DNA of 64,000 bases from Bacteroidales bacterium (GTDB lineage: Bacteria > Bacteroidota > Bacteroidia > Bacteroidales > VadinHA17). The stretch is taken from the NCBI GenBank assembly GCA_016709865.1, contig JADJLX010000001.1, positions 1 through 64,000 of the forward strand, in the 5' to 3' direction. The notes below the pieces were generated by a model, which saw only the letters and a list, made by a program, of their open reading frames with translations, was not told where the DNA came from and made no database searches. Shown piece after piece: positions 11,041 to 19,031 of the stretch. The position numbers and the translations under genes were made by a program. Numbering within the stretch: position 1 is the stretch's first letter; the number at the start of each line of letters is the position of its first letter.

Positions 11041-13438
11041 TTTTGATTTTACTGAATTTTTCTATTGCACTCTCCATATTTCCGGTTTCTTTAAAAAGTT
11101 CCATGACCTCAGTGTACTCCTTCCCCTCAGTCTGAAATGCCAGGAGAACTTTCTTTGCCAGCTCCAGCCTCATTATATTGCTCTCAGATCCTATCTTGAG
11201 TAAAAATTCTGAATATTTTATTTTTCCCGTGAAGTTGTATTTGATTGATCCCAACTGGTTCTCATCATGCTCCTTTAGAGAAAGGCGCTCAATGATCTCC
11301 CTGTAGCCTTTCTCATTTTGCATAATGTACATTACCTGTGTATTATCGATCATTGCATTTGAAGCATCGTTTTTTGGTAGCTGGTTTGGAGATTGAAGCA
11401 CAATTCCAATAGCTGCCTCCTGTTTTCTGGCCGCCTGATAGAAGTACTCTGCAGATGAAAGCACTGATGGAAATTTTAACATTTTTGCGAATTCATCAAA
11501 AAAGATTACCCCCTTTGTGCTGCGATCTTTCCAGACAACTTTCTGAACTGCTTCGCTGATCATGTGAAGCATGATGGATAGCAGTACATGATTGTCTTTA
11601 ATCTCGTCAAGTTCAAAAACGATGAATTTCTTTCCCTCGATCTTATAACTATCGTCCGTTTTTGCTTCAAAAAGAAAAGAGTAGATCCCTTTGCCGATAA
11701 ACTCTGAGGTAATATGTAGAAAGTCCTCAATATCAAAGAATTTTGGATTAAGATCCAGGACTTTCATTATATCTTCTTTGTTACTGTCTATGAATTCGTA
11801 GAACTGTGGGAAACTATGATCCCTTTCTATAGATTTATAATAAAGAGTTATAACCTTCCGAAGGCTAACTGCTTCATCTTCTTCCGGGAGCCGGTCCCTT
11901 TTCCAAAGCTTGAAAACGAATGTTGAAAGTTCATTTATTTGACTGGCCGAAACATTTTCAGTGTTTTCAACGAAAAAAGGATTTAGGCCTATACCAACTC
12001 CATCCTGATACTTGATGTAAACAGTATCATCCGGGTACAATAATGAGAGTTTCCGGTAACTATCCCCCAGGTCAATGATTACAATCCGGATATCGTTCTC
12101 ATAGAACTGCCTGAAGATATGGTTTGCAAGTACTGATTTGCCTTCACCCGTTGGAGCTATTATAAAGAAATTACGGGCTTTGATTCTCTTTCGATCTTCG
12201 TCCCATACATCCTTTTTAACCGGAATATTATAGACCCGGTCATTAAAGTAAATCCCCTTTTCATCGTTTTTGTAATTTGTAACGTTCGTGAAAAAACAAA
12301 GGCTTTGCTGAAGATCTATTGGGAGAATAATATTCGACTTGTCAATGTTGGCTACATTGGCAAAGAATGAATTAAAGAAAAGGTTTCTCTTATTTGCTCC
12401 TATGGGTGCATAAGGTGTTATATCTAGGTTTTTAAACTCATTGGCCACCATCTGCTCATAAGAGCGGAAATCCGCCTCGTTCTCTGCGTAAAACACTACA
12501 TTAAAGTGACAGCCCGAAAGAATAATCTTTTCATCCTTTGTAATTGTATCCAGAAATTCACCCAACATTTCTGCATCGGTTTCATATTCCTTTTTGAATT
12601 TTCTTGCTCCATGAAGCATTGTTCTTTGATCCTCAAGCTTTCCTTTTTCCTGCTTATGGTTTCGTATGTATACTATTTGATTATAGATGTGATCAAAGGG
12701 AAGGTTTAAACCAAGGTTATCTGCAAAGCCGGTATGATAGATAAAATCTCCGGCACTCATTTTTTGATCATAAGAACAAGTCTTGACTGTTTCTCCCAGC
12801 TGTTTAACCTGGTTGACGGCAAAAAGTCCTATGAACTTATTGCCGACCTTCATTTTATCGGCATCTATTTCGGTATAGCGGTCCTCGTAGAATGAGTTAA
12901 AATAACCAAATTCCAAATATTTATAAACCTCCTCAGTAACAGGATCAAGCTTCAGGTACCTTGAGTTATTTATATAATCAAAGCAACGCTCTACGCCTAC
13001 TTCAAATTTCCTTTGTCTCTCATACTCCTTAAGATACTCGGCAGTCTTAATGGGTTTTTTAAACGGATTTTTGAATCCGTCGTTTATTGTTTTTCCACTC
13101 TCATTAAAAATGAAGAATACGAATGAATTATGATCATTATACTCTCTCCCATGGAAATGACTTTTCGTAGCTTCCTGAAGAAAAGTTCTCGATGGCATCG
13201 AGGCAGAATCGAACTTCTTTTTTAGATATAAATCGCATTTATGAATAATTGTACCTTCCTCGAAATCCCTAAATACGTTATACCAGATATCATGAATAGC
13301 ATCAAAATCTTTTTCAGAGTTTGAATATATTTCTCTTAAATGAACATGAAAACCAAAAATTACGGACCCGTTATTTGAATAACATCGGTGTCCATCACGA
13401 TATAGGACTTGAGGGGTATCACTCAGGTTAATTTCCAT
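11033..13438 (-). CDS. traG: TraG-family conjugation ATPase (VirB4-type)
   Basis: 801 residues, intact. It is the ATPase that powers assembly and transport in Bacteroidetes conjugation machines. The N-terminal ~400 residues form the VirB4/CagE-like region that contacts the membrane complex. The C-terminal half has a Walker A (IAPTGEGKSVLANH, about residue 425), a Walker B (GVIFFDEFAKML, about residue 648) and a conserved glutamine region (GIVLQSPNQLPKNDAS). The gene starts 43 nt after the stop of traF and overlaps the next gene. Nothing is missing, which contrasts with the broken genes further along the operon. VirB4 identity is certain; the symbol follows Bacteroides CTn usage and should not be confused with VirD4-type TraG. 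Confidence 0.88.
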   Translation of the reverse strand: MEINLSDTPQVLYRDGHRCYSNNGSVIFGFHVHLREIYSNSEKDFDAIHDIWYNVFRDFEEGTIIHKCDLYLKKKFDSASMPSRTFLQEATKSHFHGREYNDHNSFVFFIFNESGKTINDGFKNPFKKPIKTAEYLKEYERQRKFEVGVERCFDYINNSRYLKLDPVTEEVYKYLEFGYFNSFYEDRYTEIDADKMKVGNKFIGLFAVNQVKQLGETVKTCSYDQKMSAGDFIYHTGFADNLGLNLPFDHIYNQIVYIRNHKQEKGKLEDQRTMLHGARKFKKEYETDAEMLGEFLDTITKDEKIILSGCHFNVVFYAENEADFRSYEQMVANEFKNLDITPYAPIGANKRNLFFNSFFANVANIDKSNIILPIDLQQSLCFFTNVTNYKNDEKGIYFNDRVYNIPVKKDVWDEDRKRIKARNFFIIAPTGEGKSVLANHIFRQFYENDIRIVIIDLGDSYRKLSLLYPDDTVYIKYQDGVGIGLNPFFVENTENVSASQINELSTFVFKLWKRDRLPEEDEAVSLRKVITLYYKSIERDHSFPQFYEFIDSNKEDIMKVLDLNPKFFDIEDFLHITSEFIGKGIYSFLFEAKTDDSYKIEGKKFIVFELDEIKDNHVLLSIMLHMISEAVQKVVWKDRSTKGVIFFDEFAKMLKFPSVLSSAEYFYQAARKQEAAIGIVLQSPNQLPKNDASNAMIDNTQVMYIMQNEKGYREIIERLSLKEHDENQLGSIKYNFTGKIKYSEFLLKIGSESNIMRLELAKKVLLAFQTEGKEYTEVMELFKETGNMESAIEKFSKIKNA

Positions 13439-13481
13439 ACCCTATTTATAAATATCGTTTATGATAGTATTTGGGAACCGT

Positions 13482-13706
13482 TCATTTATTAAGCCTGAAA
13501 AGACACCAGGAATTTAATTTTTTCAGGACCAGGTAGCTGACAATTAAAATGATGGTGTAAAGGGTAAGTTTGAAAATAGTTATCCCTGTAGAAAGCAGAA
13601 AAATGACTATGATTAAAATAAGTATATAGAGATAAAACAAAGACAACCGCAATCCCAGGATATACGGTTGCTTATTAACATTTTTATATACTCTATACGA
13701 CTTCAT
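13482..13706 (-). CDS. traF: TraF-like (VirB3-type, DUF4133-like) small membrane protein
   Basis: 74 residues from MKSYRVYKNVNKQPYILGL. A start at 13745 is possible but would add 13 residues inside the previous gene; the 13706 ATG overlaps the traE stop by one base (TAATG), the usual coupled arrangement. Two hydrophobic stretches are seen (LFYLYILILIIVIFLLSTGI and LTLYTIILIVSYLVL). VirB3-like proteins of this size with a short polar N-terminus directly precede the VirB4 ATPase and associate with it in the inner membrane. Confidence 0.7.
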   Translation of the reverse strand: MKSYRVYKNVNKQPYILGLRLSLFYLYILILIIVIFLLSTGITIFKLTLYTIILIVSYLVLKKLNSWCLFRLNK

Positions 13707-13981
13707 TAACCTGCCATAATAAAGGCAACGATTCCAACCAGACAAAAATATACTGCCAGATAAAGTACAATGCTTGTAATAAATCCTCTGTAATCCCTTG
13801 AATCTCCAAGGACCTTCCCAATGTTGGCTAATGCACCAACTATTAATACCAGTCCCCCAATAATTGGAATTGCCGGTTTAACCCAAACGGTATAAAAATT
13901 ATTAAGAACATTAGTGACCTGTGCCTGGATCTCAAAAGAGAATAGCAGAAGCAACGCCAATAAAGAAATTGTCTTTTTCAT
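13706..13981 (-). CDS. traE: TraE-like (VirB2/TrbC-type) small membrane protein
   Basis: 91 residues. An N-terminal signal peptide (MKKTISLLALLLLFSFEIQAQ) is followed by two membrane helices (PAIPIIGGLVLIVGALANIG and the segment around FITSIVLYLAVYFCLVGIVA) and a short end in MAG. This is the layout of VirB2/TrbC pilin-like proteins and of Bacteroidetes TraE (DUF4134). It is the first gene of the minus-strand tra operon, so its upstream region holds the operon promoter. The protein itself diverges from the classical TraE sequence, so the name rests on size, topology and position. Confidence 0.65.
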   Translation of the reverse strand: MKKTISLLALLLLFSFEIQAQVTNVLNNFYTVWVKPAIPIIGGLVLIVGALANIGKVLGDSRDYRGFITSIVLYLAVYFCLVGIVAFIMAG

Positions 13982-14014
13982 AGGATTATCTGTAAAATTT
14001 ATAAATTGTATAAT

Positions 14015-14029
14015 TCTGTTTTAAACAGA
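14015..14029. promoter_or_regulatory. Palindromic operator 1 of the tra promoter
   Basis: TCTGTTT and AAACAGA, 7-bp arms with a single T between them. It shares the CTGTTTtAAA...CAG core with the larger palindrome at 14088-14108 and lies near the expected -33 position of the tra operon promoter. It is probably a binding site for a dimeric regulator that is not encoded next to it. Confidence 0.5.
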
Positions 14030-14087
14030 GAAAGCTATCACTGATGAAAGAGTCAATAGGTCTAGCACTGGTGAAATTTCCCATGTT

Positions 14088-14108
14088 GTACTGTTTTAAA
14101 AACAGTAC
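14088..14108. promoter_or_regulatory. Palindromic operator 2 of the tra/sigma control region
   Basis: A perfect 10-bp inverted repeat, GTACTGTTTT and AAAACAGTAC, separated by one A. It lies 73 bp from the related shorter palindrome, a spacing of about seven helical turns, so two dimers bound on one DNA face are possible. A-rich sequence follows on the plus strand (aaaaaaa), but no gene ends here, so an operator is more likely than a terminator. Confidence 0.55.
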
Positions 14109-14298
14109 AAAAAAATGACAATATCTTATCTATTTAAGTCAAATTCAGGTCTGAAAAGACTTTGTATTTAGGTAGTTTTATCTAATGTGGGAAAACCTTT
14201 GGCTATGAATATATATTACCAGACATCAACAAATCAATTTTCTCTCATCAAGACTAGTTTTAATTGAGTTATTACTATTTTTAGCTTTTTATCATATT

Positions 14299-14853
14299 AT
14301 GAGCGGAGATAACAAATTATCACAATGGGTTGAATCCTATGCTTCAGAACTATTCTCATGGGCGTTCCATAAGGTTTCTGATTCAGAACTTGCCAAAGAT
14401 CTGGTGCAAGACACCTTCCTTGCAGCAGCGGAGAAAATAGATGGTTTCAAGGGTGAGAGCTCCCCGAAAACATGGTTGTTTTCAATCCTGAACCATAAAA
14501 TTATTGATCACTACCGACGTAAGATACATCAACCTGTTAGTATTGATAATCAATCATTATCAACTTTTTTTGACGAGGATGGTTCCTGGATATCTGATAA
14601 AAAACCGAAAGACTGGCATGAAGATGAGCAAAACCTGCTTGACGATATTGATTTTCAGAAAATTCTTCAAAAATGTCTTGAAGCCTTACCGGAAAACTGG
14701 AACATTTGTGTAAGACTAAAATACCTAAGTGAAAAAAGTGGTGAAGAAATTTGTCAGGAATTAAACATTGCTCCTACTAATTTGTGGCAGATTATACACA
14801 GGGCAAAAGTTCAGCTCAGGGAATGTGTCGAGAATAAATGGTATAAAAATTAA
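14299..14853 (+). CDS. ECF-type RNA polymerase sigma factor
   Basis: 184 residues. Region 2 is clear (DLVQDTFLAAAEKIDGF, then SPKTWLFSILNHKIIDHYRR at about 55-74) and region 4 follows (CLEALPENWNICVRLKYL to GEEICQELNIAPTNLWQIIH at about 130-170). There is an acidic linker of about 40 residues between them, somewhat longer than usual. ECF sigma factors direct polymerase to stress promoters and are held off by an anti-sigma factor; the next gene fits that role. It heads the cargo operon sigma, anti-sigma, SpoIIE phosphatase, AhpD-like protein. It is the best candidate to read the TGTCAGG-N14-CGAC motif found before six cargo units, which is inference. Confidence 0.9.
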   Translation: MSGDNKLSQWVESYASELFSWAFHKVSDSELAKDLVQDTFLAAAEKIDGFKGESSPKTWLFSILNHKIIDHYRRKIHQPVSIDNQSLSTFFDEDGSWISDKKPKDWHEDEQNLLDDIDFQKILQKCLEALPENWNICVRLKYLSEKSGEEICQELNIAPTNLWQIIHRAKVQLRECVENKWYKN

Positions 14854-14860
14854 ATGTCAG

Positions 14861-15124
14861 ATGAAAAAGTTAATGAATAAGTTGTTTTTATCATGTCTTA
14901 AGGCTACTGAACTTATCGAGAAAAAGCTTCATTTTAAACTGACCTTTACAGAAAAGCTGCAGCTGAAAGTTCATAAAGCAATGTGTGATGCATGCACGAT
15001 GTATGAAAAGCAAAGTAACATTCTCGATAAAGCATTGGGTGGTTCCTTGCCCATAGATGATATTGCTATTGACTTAAATGATTTCAAGAAAGAGATTATG
15101 GCGAAAATAGAAGAATCAAAATAA
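14861..15124 (+). CDS. Small zinc-type anti-sigma protein (Hx3Cx2C)
   Basis: 87 residues when begun at 14861 (MKKLMNKLFLSC), 7 nt after the sigma stop; an earlier start in frame would lie inside the sigma gene. It has C12, then H38-x3-C42-x2-C45 (HKAMCDAC), which is the zinc-binding anti-sigma (ZAS) signature known from RsrA and ChrR. No membrane segment is seen, so it should be a soluble anti-sigma. In RsrA the cysteines sense disulfide stress and release the sigma factor. The thiol-redox content of the downstream cargo makes the same logic likely here, but that is inference. Confidence 0.72.
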   Translation: MKKLMNKLFLSCLKATELIEKKLHFKLTFTEKLQLKVHKAMCDACTMYEKQSNILDKALGGSLPIDDIAIDLNDFKKEIMAKIEESK

Positions 15125-15133
15125 GATATACTG

Positions 15134-16639
15134 ATGTTTATAAGCCACCCAAAGTCTCTTCCAAATTATTATCTGCAAATTGCTCTCGAGAATAACACAG
15201 TTAAAAGGGCATTCAGAACAGCAATAATCGTTGGATTAATACTCAATTTCATCAACCACTCTCAGGCTTTCATTACGTTATCATTTGACGATGTAAACCT
15301 ATTTATGGTTTTACTGACTTTCATGGTTCCCTACCTGGTTTCAACATTCTCTTCCGTAGCCGCTAACAGCAATCTGGTAACAGGAAAAATTTCTAATATC
15401 GATGGTCTGCTTCAGTGCAAAAATTGCAAAATGGTCGATTTTAAAGCAAAAATAGGTGAAGAGATTGAGGAATGTTCAAGCTGCAAAAAGAAAACCAGTT
15501 GGAGAATATTAAAATTGTCATCATTTACAAAAAAGGATAATGACATGATGAAGAGTCTTGCCTTATTTGCGAGACATAATCCGGAACCTCTTTTCAGAGT
15601 TGATGAACTGGGAATAATAACCGGAGCCAATCCGGCTTCTGAGATTCTTTTTGAGAAGGAATCCCTGGGCGGCGAAAATATAAAAACGCTTTTCCCTGAA
15701 CTTTCAGAAATAGATATTTATGACCTGATTGTAAATCGTGAGAAAAAAAATATTACAGTCATTGTAAAAAACCGGATTTTCGATTTAACACTCAAAGGAG
15801 TAGCCTCAATAAGTACCATGAATGTTTATGGCAATGAAATCACACAGATAGTGATGGCCCAAAACACAATTAGAGAACAGGCAAAAAACATCAGCGATAG
15901 TATCGTATATGCCAGCAGGATACAGGTTGCAATGCTTCCAGAAGATAACCATCTTAAAAGTATATTACCTGAGTGCTTTGTTTTTTACAAGCCGAAAAAT
16001 GTTGTAAGCGGCGACTTTTACTGGGTTAACCAGCTCGGTGATCTTAAAATAGTTGCAGTTGCAGATTGTACAGGGCATGGAGTACCGGGAGCTTTTATGA
16101 GCATGATGAGCATATCGTTGCTGAATGAGATAATCCTCAGAGATGAAGTTGTAAACCCTGGTGAGATTCTTAATATTCTCAGGGAAAGGTTATTGTCATC
16201 ACTCTCATATGGATCAGGTAAGTCCGCAGTATCTGATGGTCTAGATATAGCTATTGCAGTGATCAACACTAAAAAAATGACCATTGAGTTTTCGGGTGCA
16301 TACAATCCTATGTGGATCTGCCGAAATGGGAAATTGATAATTCTTGAAGCAGACAGGATGCCGGTTGGTAAACATTTTATTGACCCTTATCCTTTTTCAG
16401 TAAAAACTGAAAAAGTCATTTCCGGCGACAGATATTTCATGTTCTCCGACGGATTTAAAGACCAATTCGGGGGAGAAAATAATAAAAAATATTCTTCCGG
16501 AAGATTTAAAGAACTCATTATTGAATCTGACTCCTTGCCATTTAACCAGATCCAAGATAAATTCGAGAACGCATTCGATAAATGGAAACAGAACAGGGAA
16601 CAGATTGATGATGTTCTGATTGTCGGGATAAAAATCTAA
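15134..16639 (+). CDS. Membrane-anchored PAS-SpoIIE (PP2C) serine phosphatase
   Basis: 501 residues. Two membrane helices at about 27-75 resemble the NrtS-type membrane domain. A zinc-ribbon-like pair follows (CKNC near 96 and CSSC near 116), then a PAS domain (about 135-235, EPLFRVDELGIITGANPASE), and the SpoIIE phosphatase domain from about 255 to the end (VSGDFYWVNQLGDLKIVAV, DCTGHGVPGAFMSMM, YFMFSDGFKDQ). The Asp residues that bind metal are present. Such phosphatases control partner-switching regulators. It starts 9 nt after the anti-sigma gene, which suggests a second, possibly post-translational, input to the sigma/anti-sigma pair. No anti-sigma-antagonist (STAS) gene is seen nearby. 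Confidence 0.82.
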   Translation: MFISHPKSLPNYYLQIALENNTVKRAFRTAIIVGLILNFINHSQAFITLSFDDVNLFMVLLTFMVPYLVSTFSSVAANSNLVTGKISNIDGLLQCKNCKMVDFKAKIGEEIEECSSCKKKTSWRILKLSSFTKKDNDMMKSLALFARHNPEPLFRVDELGIITGANPASEILFEKESLGGENIKTLFPELSEIDIYDLIVNREKKNITVIVKNRIFDLTLKGVASISTMNVYGNEITQIVMAQNTIREQAKNISDSIVYASRIQVAMLPEDNHLKSILPECFVFYKPKNVVSGDFYWVNQLGDLKIVAVADCTGHGVPGAFMSMMSISLLNEIILRDEVVNPGEILNILRERLLSSLSYGSGKSAVSDGLDIAIAVINTKKMTIEFSGAYNPMWICRNGKLIILEADRMPVGKHFIDPYPFSVKTEKVISGDRYFMFSDGFKDQFGGENNKKYSSGRFKELIIESDSLPFNQIQDKFENAFDKWKQNREQIDDVLIVGIKI

Positions 16640-16649
16640 ATATTTTGTA

Positions 16650-17210
16650 ATGAACAGGATTAAAGTCATTCAACCTGAAGAGGCTACAGGAAGATTAAAA
16701 GAAATATACTTTGATATAATTCAAAAAAGAGGCAAGCTTGCCGATGTTCATAAAATACAGAGTTTAAGACCAGAGAGCATTGTTAAACACATGGATCTTT
16801 ACCTTGAGATTATGTTCTCAAAATCGGAACTCTCCAGGTCTGAACGTGAAATGATGGCAGTTGTTGTATCTGTAAAGAATGGTTGTGAGTATTGCTGCCT
16901 GCACCATTCTGAAGCATTAAATCACTATTGGAAAGATCAGGAAAGGTTATCACTTTTTGTCTCTGATTACAAAAAAGCCGGATTGAATGACAGAGAATTA
17001 CTTTTATGCGATTTTTCAGAAAGGTTAACCGGTTCGCCGGATCAATTTAATGACGATTCAATTGTTTACAAACTAAAGGAAAACAGCTTAAGCGATAGTG
17101 CCATTCTTGATGCTACTCTCGTAGTGGCATATTTCAATTTTGCAAACCGTATTGTTTTGTCTCTGGGAGTGGAAACAAATGATGACGAAAGGCACGGATA
17201 TAAATTCTGA
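16650..17210 (+). CDS. AhpD-like peroxidase-related protein (carboxymuconolactone decarboxylase family)
   Basis: 186 residues. The family helix bundle carries the active-site motif NGCEYCCLHHSEAL (about residues 76-89), with the CxxC pair and following His of AhpD-type peroxidases; upstream ELSRSEREMMAVVVS also fits. AhpD enzymes use a CxxC pair to remove peroxides with a thiol donor. It lies 10 nt after the phosphatase gene, so it belongs to the sigma operon. The protein belongs to the uncharacterised peroxidase-related group rather than to true AhpD. Confidence 0.8.
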   Translation: MNRIKVIQPEEATGRLKEIYFDIIQKRGKLADVHKIQSLRPESIVKHMDLYLEIMFSKSELSRSEREMMAVVVSVKNGCEYCCLHHSEALNHYWKDQERLSLFVSDYKKAGLNDRELLLCDFSERLTGSPDQFNDDSIVYKLKENSLSDSAILDATLVVAYFNFANRIVLSLGVETNDDERHGYKF

Positions 17211-17256
17211 AAGAAAATCTCATTCCCTGATTACATCTAAAAAAATTCCTGCTATC

Positions 17257-17281
17257 TGTCAGGATTATTAGTTTCTCCGAC
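17257..17281 (+). promoter_or_regulatory. Putative ECF promoter 1 (TGTCAGG-N14-CGAC)
   Basis: TGTCAGG at 17257-17263 and CGACTG at 17278-17283, 14 nt apart, ending about 25 nt before the rhodanese-thioredoxin gene. The same bipartite motif precedes five other cargo units at the same spacing (one at 15). The form is that of an ECF -35/-10 pair. Confidence 0.72.
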
Positions 17282-17305
17282 TGTTTGTTCATAACATAAA
17301 GAATT

Positions 17306-18034
17306 ATGATTATGAACAGATTATTTTTATTTACAATGCTTACATTATTTTCAATATTCAGCAAGGCTCAATCACCTTATATTAAACAACTTGATCCTTC
17401 AGAGTTCCGGGAGATGGTAAAGGGTGAGAAGGGAAGTTTGCTTGACGTCAGAACTTCATCTGAATTTGCAAACGGACATATAAAAGATGCCGGTCAGTTA
17501 AATTATTATGCCTCCGACTTTAAGAAGAGATTGCTGATGTTGCCAAAAAATCAACCGGTTTATTTATACTGTAATACCGGTTATCGCAGCCAGAAAGCTG
17601 CCGAAATTATGGCACAGAACGGCTACAAACAAATTTATAATCTGGAACATGGTATTATGGCCTGGAATCTGAATTCTTTGCCGATTGTTGTTGAACCTTA
17701 TGCCAAACCAGACACTGAAAACAAAATGGAACCGGATGAGTTTTTTGCTTTCGTTAATACTCATTCGCTCACATTTGTAGATTATTACGCCCCCTGGTGT
17801 GGTCCCTGCCGTCAGATGATGCCGGTTATAGATTTACTTCAGGCAGAATATAGGAATAAGGTTAACATAATAAAGGTAAATGCTGATGCCAGCAGCAAGC
17901 TGGTAAAAGAGCAGAAAATTTCAGGTGTGCCATATTTTGTACTTTATAAAAATGGCGAAATAGTATATACACATAGTGGTCTCCTGACCAGAGAAAAAAT
18001 TATTGAAATTATAGAATCCAACAAAAAATTATAA
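17306..18034 (+). CDS. Exported rhodanese-thioredoxin fusion protein
   Basis: 242 residues; the second Met at 17312 (MNRLFLF) is equally good. A signal peptide ends near SKAQ. A rhodanese domain follows (about 25-125) with a catalytic Cys loop, LYCNTGYRSQKAAE. The C-terminal thioredoxin domain (about 140-242) has the active site YAPWCGPCRQMM and the cis-Pro segment ISGVPYFVLY. The protein probably works in the periplasm, handling sulfane sulfur or disulfides. It lies behind the shared TGTCAGG/CGAC motif and 24 nt before a second exported thioredoxin-like gene. Confidence 0.88.
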   Translation: MIMNRLFLFTMLTLFSIFSKAQSPYIKQLDPSEFREMVKGEKGSLLDVRTSSEFANGHIKDAGQLNYYASDFKKRLLMLPKNQPVYLYCNTGYRSQKAAEIMAQNGYKQIYNLEHGIMAWNLNSLPIVVEPYAKPDTENKMEPDEFFAFVNTHSLTFVDYYAPWCGPCRQMMPVIDLLQAEYRNKVNIIKVNADASSKLVKEQKISGVPYFVLYKNGEIVYTHSGLLTREKIIEIIESNKKL

Positions 18035-18058
18035 ATTAATCAATTAATATTTAACAAT

Positions 18059-18466
18059 ATGAAAACAGCAAAACCAATTCTAATAGCTATTATACTTAAT
18101 ATAATAATAGCACTGTCACTAAATGCACAAACTGAGATTAAGGTAATTGCCGTACTTAACAAAGCAGATTGGTGTCCGGTATGCCGTACACATGATAAAA
18201 GGGCTATGCCTGCAATAATGGACAATAATATAGACGGTGCAGTTAAGTTTATTATCTATGACCAGTCAAATGATCAGACCACTGAGGAAACAGGCAAAGA
18301 CCTTAAAATTGCAGGATTGGAACAGACCATTGAAAAACACGATGGTGCCGGTATGGTTTCTTTCTTTAATTACAAATCAAAAGAATTTATCAGTCAGATA
18401 AGCTTTGCCGAATCTAATGACAAACTCACAGAAGCATTAAACCTGGCAAAAAAAAGTGTAAAATAG
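18059..18466 (+). CDS. Exported thioredoxin-like protein with WCPVC motif (copy 1)
   Basis: 135 residues. A signal peptide (MKTAKPILIAIILNIIIALS, cleavage near NAQ) precedes a thioredoxin-like domain whose active site is ADWCPVC at about residues 37-43. A mid-protein segment GAGMVSFFNYKSKEFISQI would form the strands after the cis-Pro position, but no obvious cis-Pro is present. It is about half identical in appearance to the next gene, so the pair arose by duplication. It is cotranscribed with the rhodanese-thioredoxin gene and is followed by a hairpin terminator. Confidence 0.75.
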   Translation: MKTAKPILIAIILNIIIALSLNAQTEIKVIAVLNKADWCPVCRTHDKRAMPAIMDNNIDGAVKFIIYDQSNDQTTEETGKDLKIAGLEQTIEKHDGAGMVSFFNYKSKEFISQISFAESNDKLTEALNLAKKSVK

Positions 18467-18487
18467 TACATCTTCCAAATCATTGAA

Positions 18488-18523
18488 AAATAGCATATTC
18501 CAGAATACCGGGATATGCTATTT
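18488..18523 (+). terminator. Rho-independent terminator after thioredoxin-like copy 1
   Basis: AAATAGCATAT at 18488-18498 pairs with ATATGCTATTT at 18513-18523. Adding tcc/ggg in the middle extends the stem to about 14 bp with an 8-nt loop. A T-rich stretch follows. It separates the two WCPVC genes, so the second has its own promoter. Confidence 0.75.
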
Positions 18524-18542
18524 ATATTTATTCTAAATTATT

Positions 18543-18567
18543 TGTCAGGTTCTAAAAGTTCTGCGAC
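18543..18567 (+). promoter_or_regulatory. Putative ECF promoter 2 (TGTCAGG-N14-CGAC)
   Basis: TGTCAGG at 18543-18549 and CGACAA at 18564-18569, 14 nt apart. It lies between the terminator at 18488-18523 and the second WCPVC gene, just where a promoter is needed. Confidence 0.75.
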
Positions 18568-18611
18568 AATTTGGTTGTTATCAAAAATTATAAATATTAA
18601 AAACAAAAATT

Positions 18612-19019
18612 ATGAAAACAGTAAAATCAATTTTCACAAGCATGATACTTGCTTTAATGGTATCAGCATCAGTAATGGCTCAGTCAGAACCCAAAGTAGT
18701 TGCAGTAGTTAATAAGGCAGACTGGTGTCCGGTTTGTAAAGAAAATGGTGAAAGAGCAATGGCCGCCTTCATGAATAACAATAAAGACGGTGCCATTAAG
18801 TTTGTCGCCAATGATCTGACAACTGCTGAAACAAGAGATAAATCAGCTGAAGAGCTTAAATCTATTGGACTGGATCTGGCGGCTGGAAAAGTTCAGGGAA
18901 CAGGTCTTGTATCTTTCTTCAATCCAAAGACTAAAGCCTTACTGAATCAGATAAGTGTATCCAGCACTGATGCTGAACTTGCTGCAGCAATGCTGACGGC
19001 TAAGAAAGAAATTAAATAA
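18612..19019 (+). CDS. Exported thioredoxin-like protein with WCPVC motif (copy 2)
   Basis: 135 residues, same length and plan as the gene before it. A signal peptide (MKTVKSIFTSMILALMVSAS, cleavage near MAQ) is followed by ADWCPVCKENGERAM at about 37-51 and the segment GTGLVSFFNPKTKALLNQIS. It is a monocistronic unit, with its own TGTCAGG/CGAC motif 45-70 nt upstream and a strong terminator 13 nt downstream. The duplicated gene with separate control suggests the two copies are made in different amounts. It probably acts in the periplasm as a thiol oxidant or reductant; the partner could be DsbD, encoded just downstream. Confidence 0.76.
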   Translation: MKTVKSIFTSMILALMVSASVMAQSEPKVVAVVNKADWCPVCKENGERAMAAFMNNNKDGAIKFVANDLTTAETRDKSAEELKSIGLDLAAGKVQGTGLVSFFNPKTKALLNQISVSSTDAELAAAMLTAKKEIK

Positions 19020-19031
19020 AAATTTAATCAG

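Larger units (their letters stand above)
13982..14298. promoter_or_regulatory. Divergent control region of tra operon and ECF sigma gene
   Basis: No gene. This region carries the promoter of the leftward tra operon and that of the rightward sigma factor gene. Two palindromes share a core: TCTGTTT-t-AAACAGA at 14015-14029, and 10-bp arms GTACTGTTTT / AAAACAGTAC separated by one A at 14088-14108. The first falls about 20 bp upstream of a weak minus-strand -7-like box (TAAATTTT at 13993-14000), where a regulator would meet polymerase. The TGTCAGG/CGAC motif seen before other cargo genes is not convincingly present before the sigma gene; only AGACTA at 14251 resembles its -10 half. Confidence 0.5.

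Noticed and set aside
14200..14298. ECF motif before the sigma gene (autoregulation)
   Set aside because: Only AGACTA at 14251 resembles the -10 half; no TGTCAGG-like element lies at the right distance.
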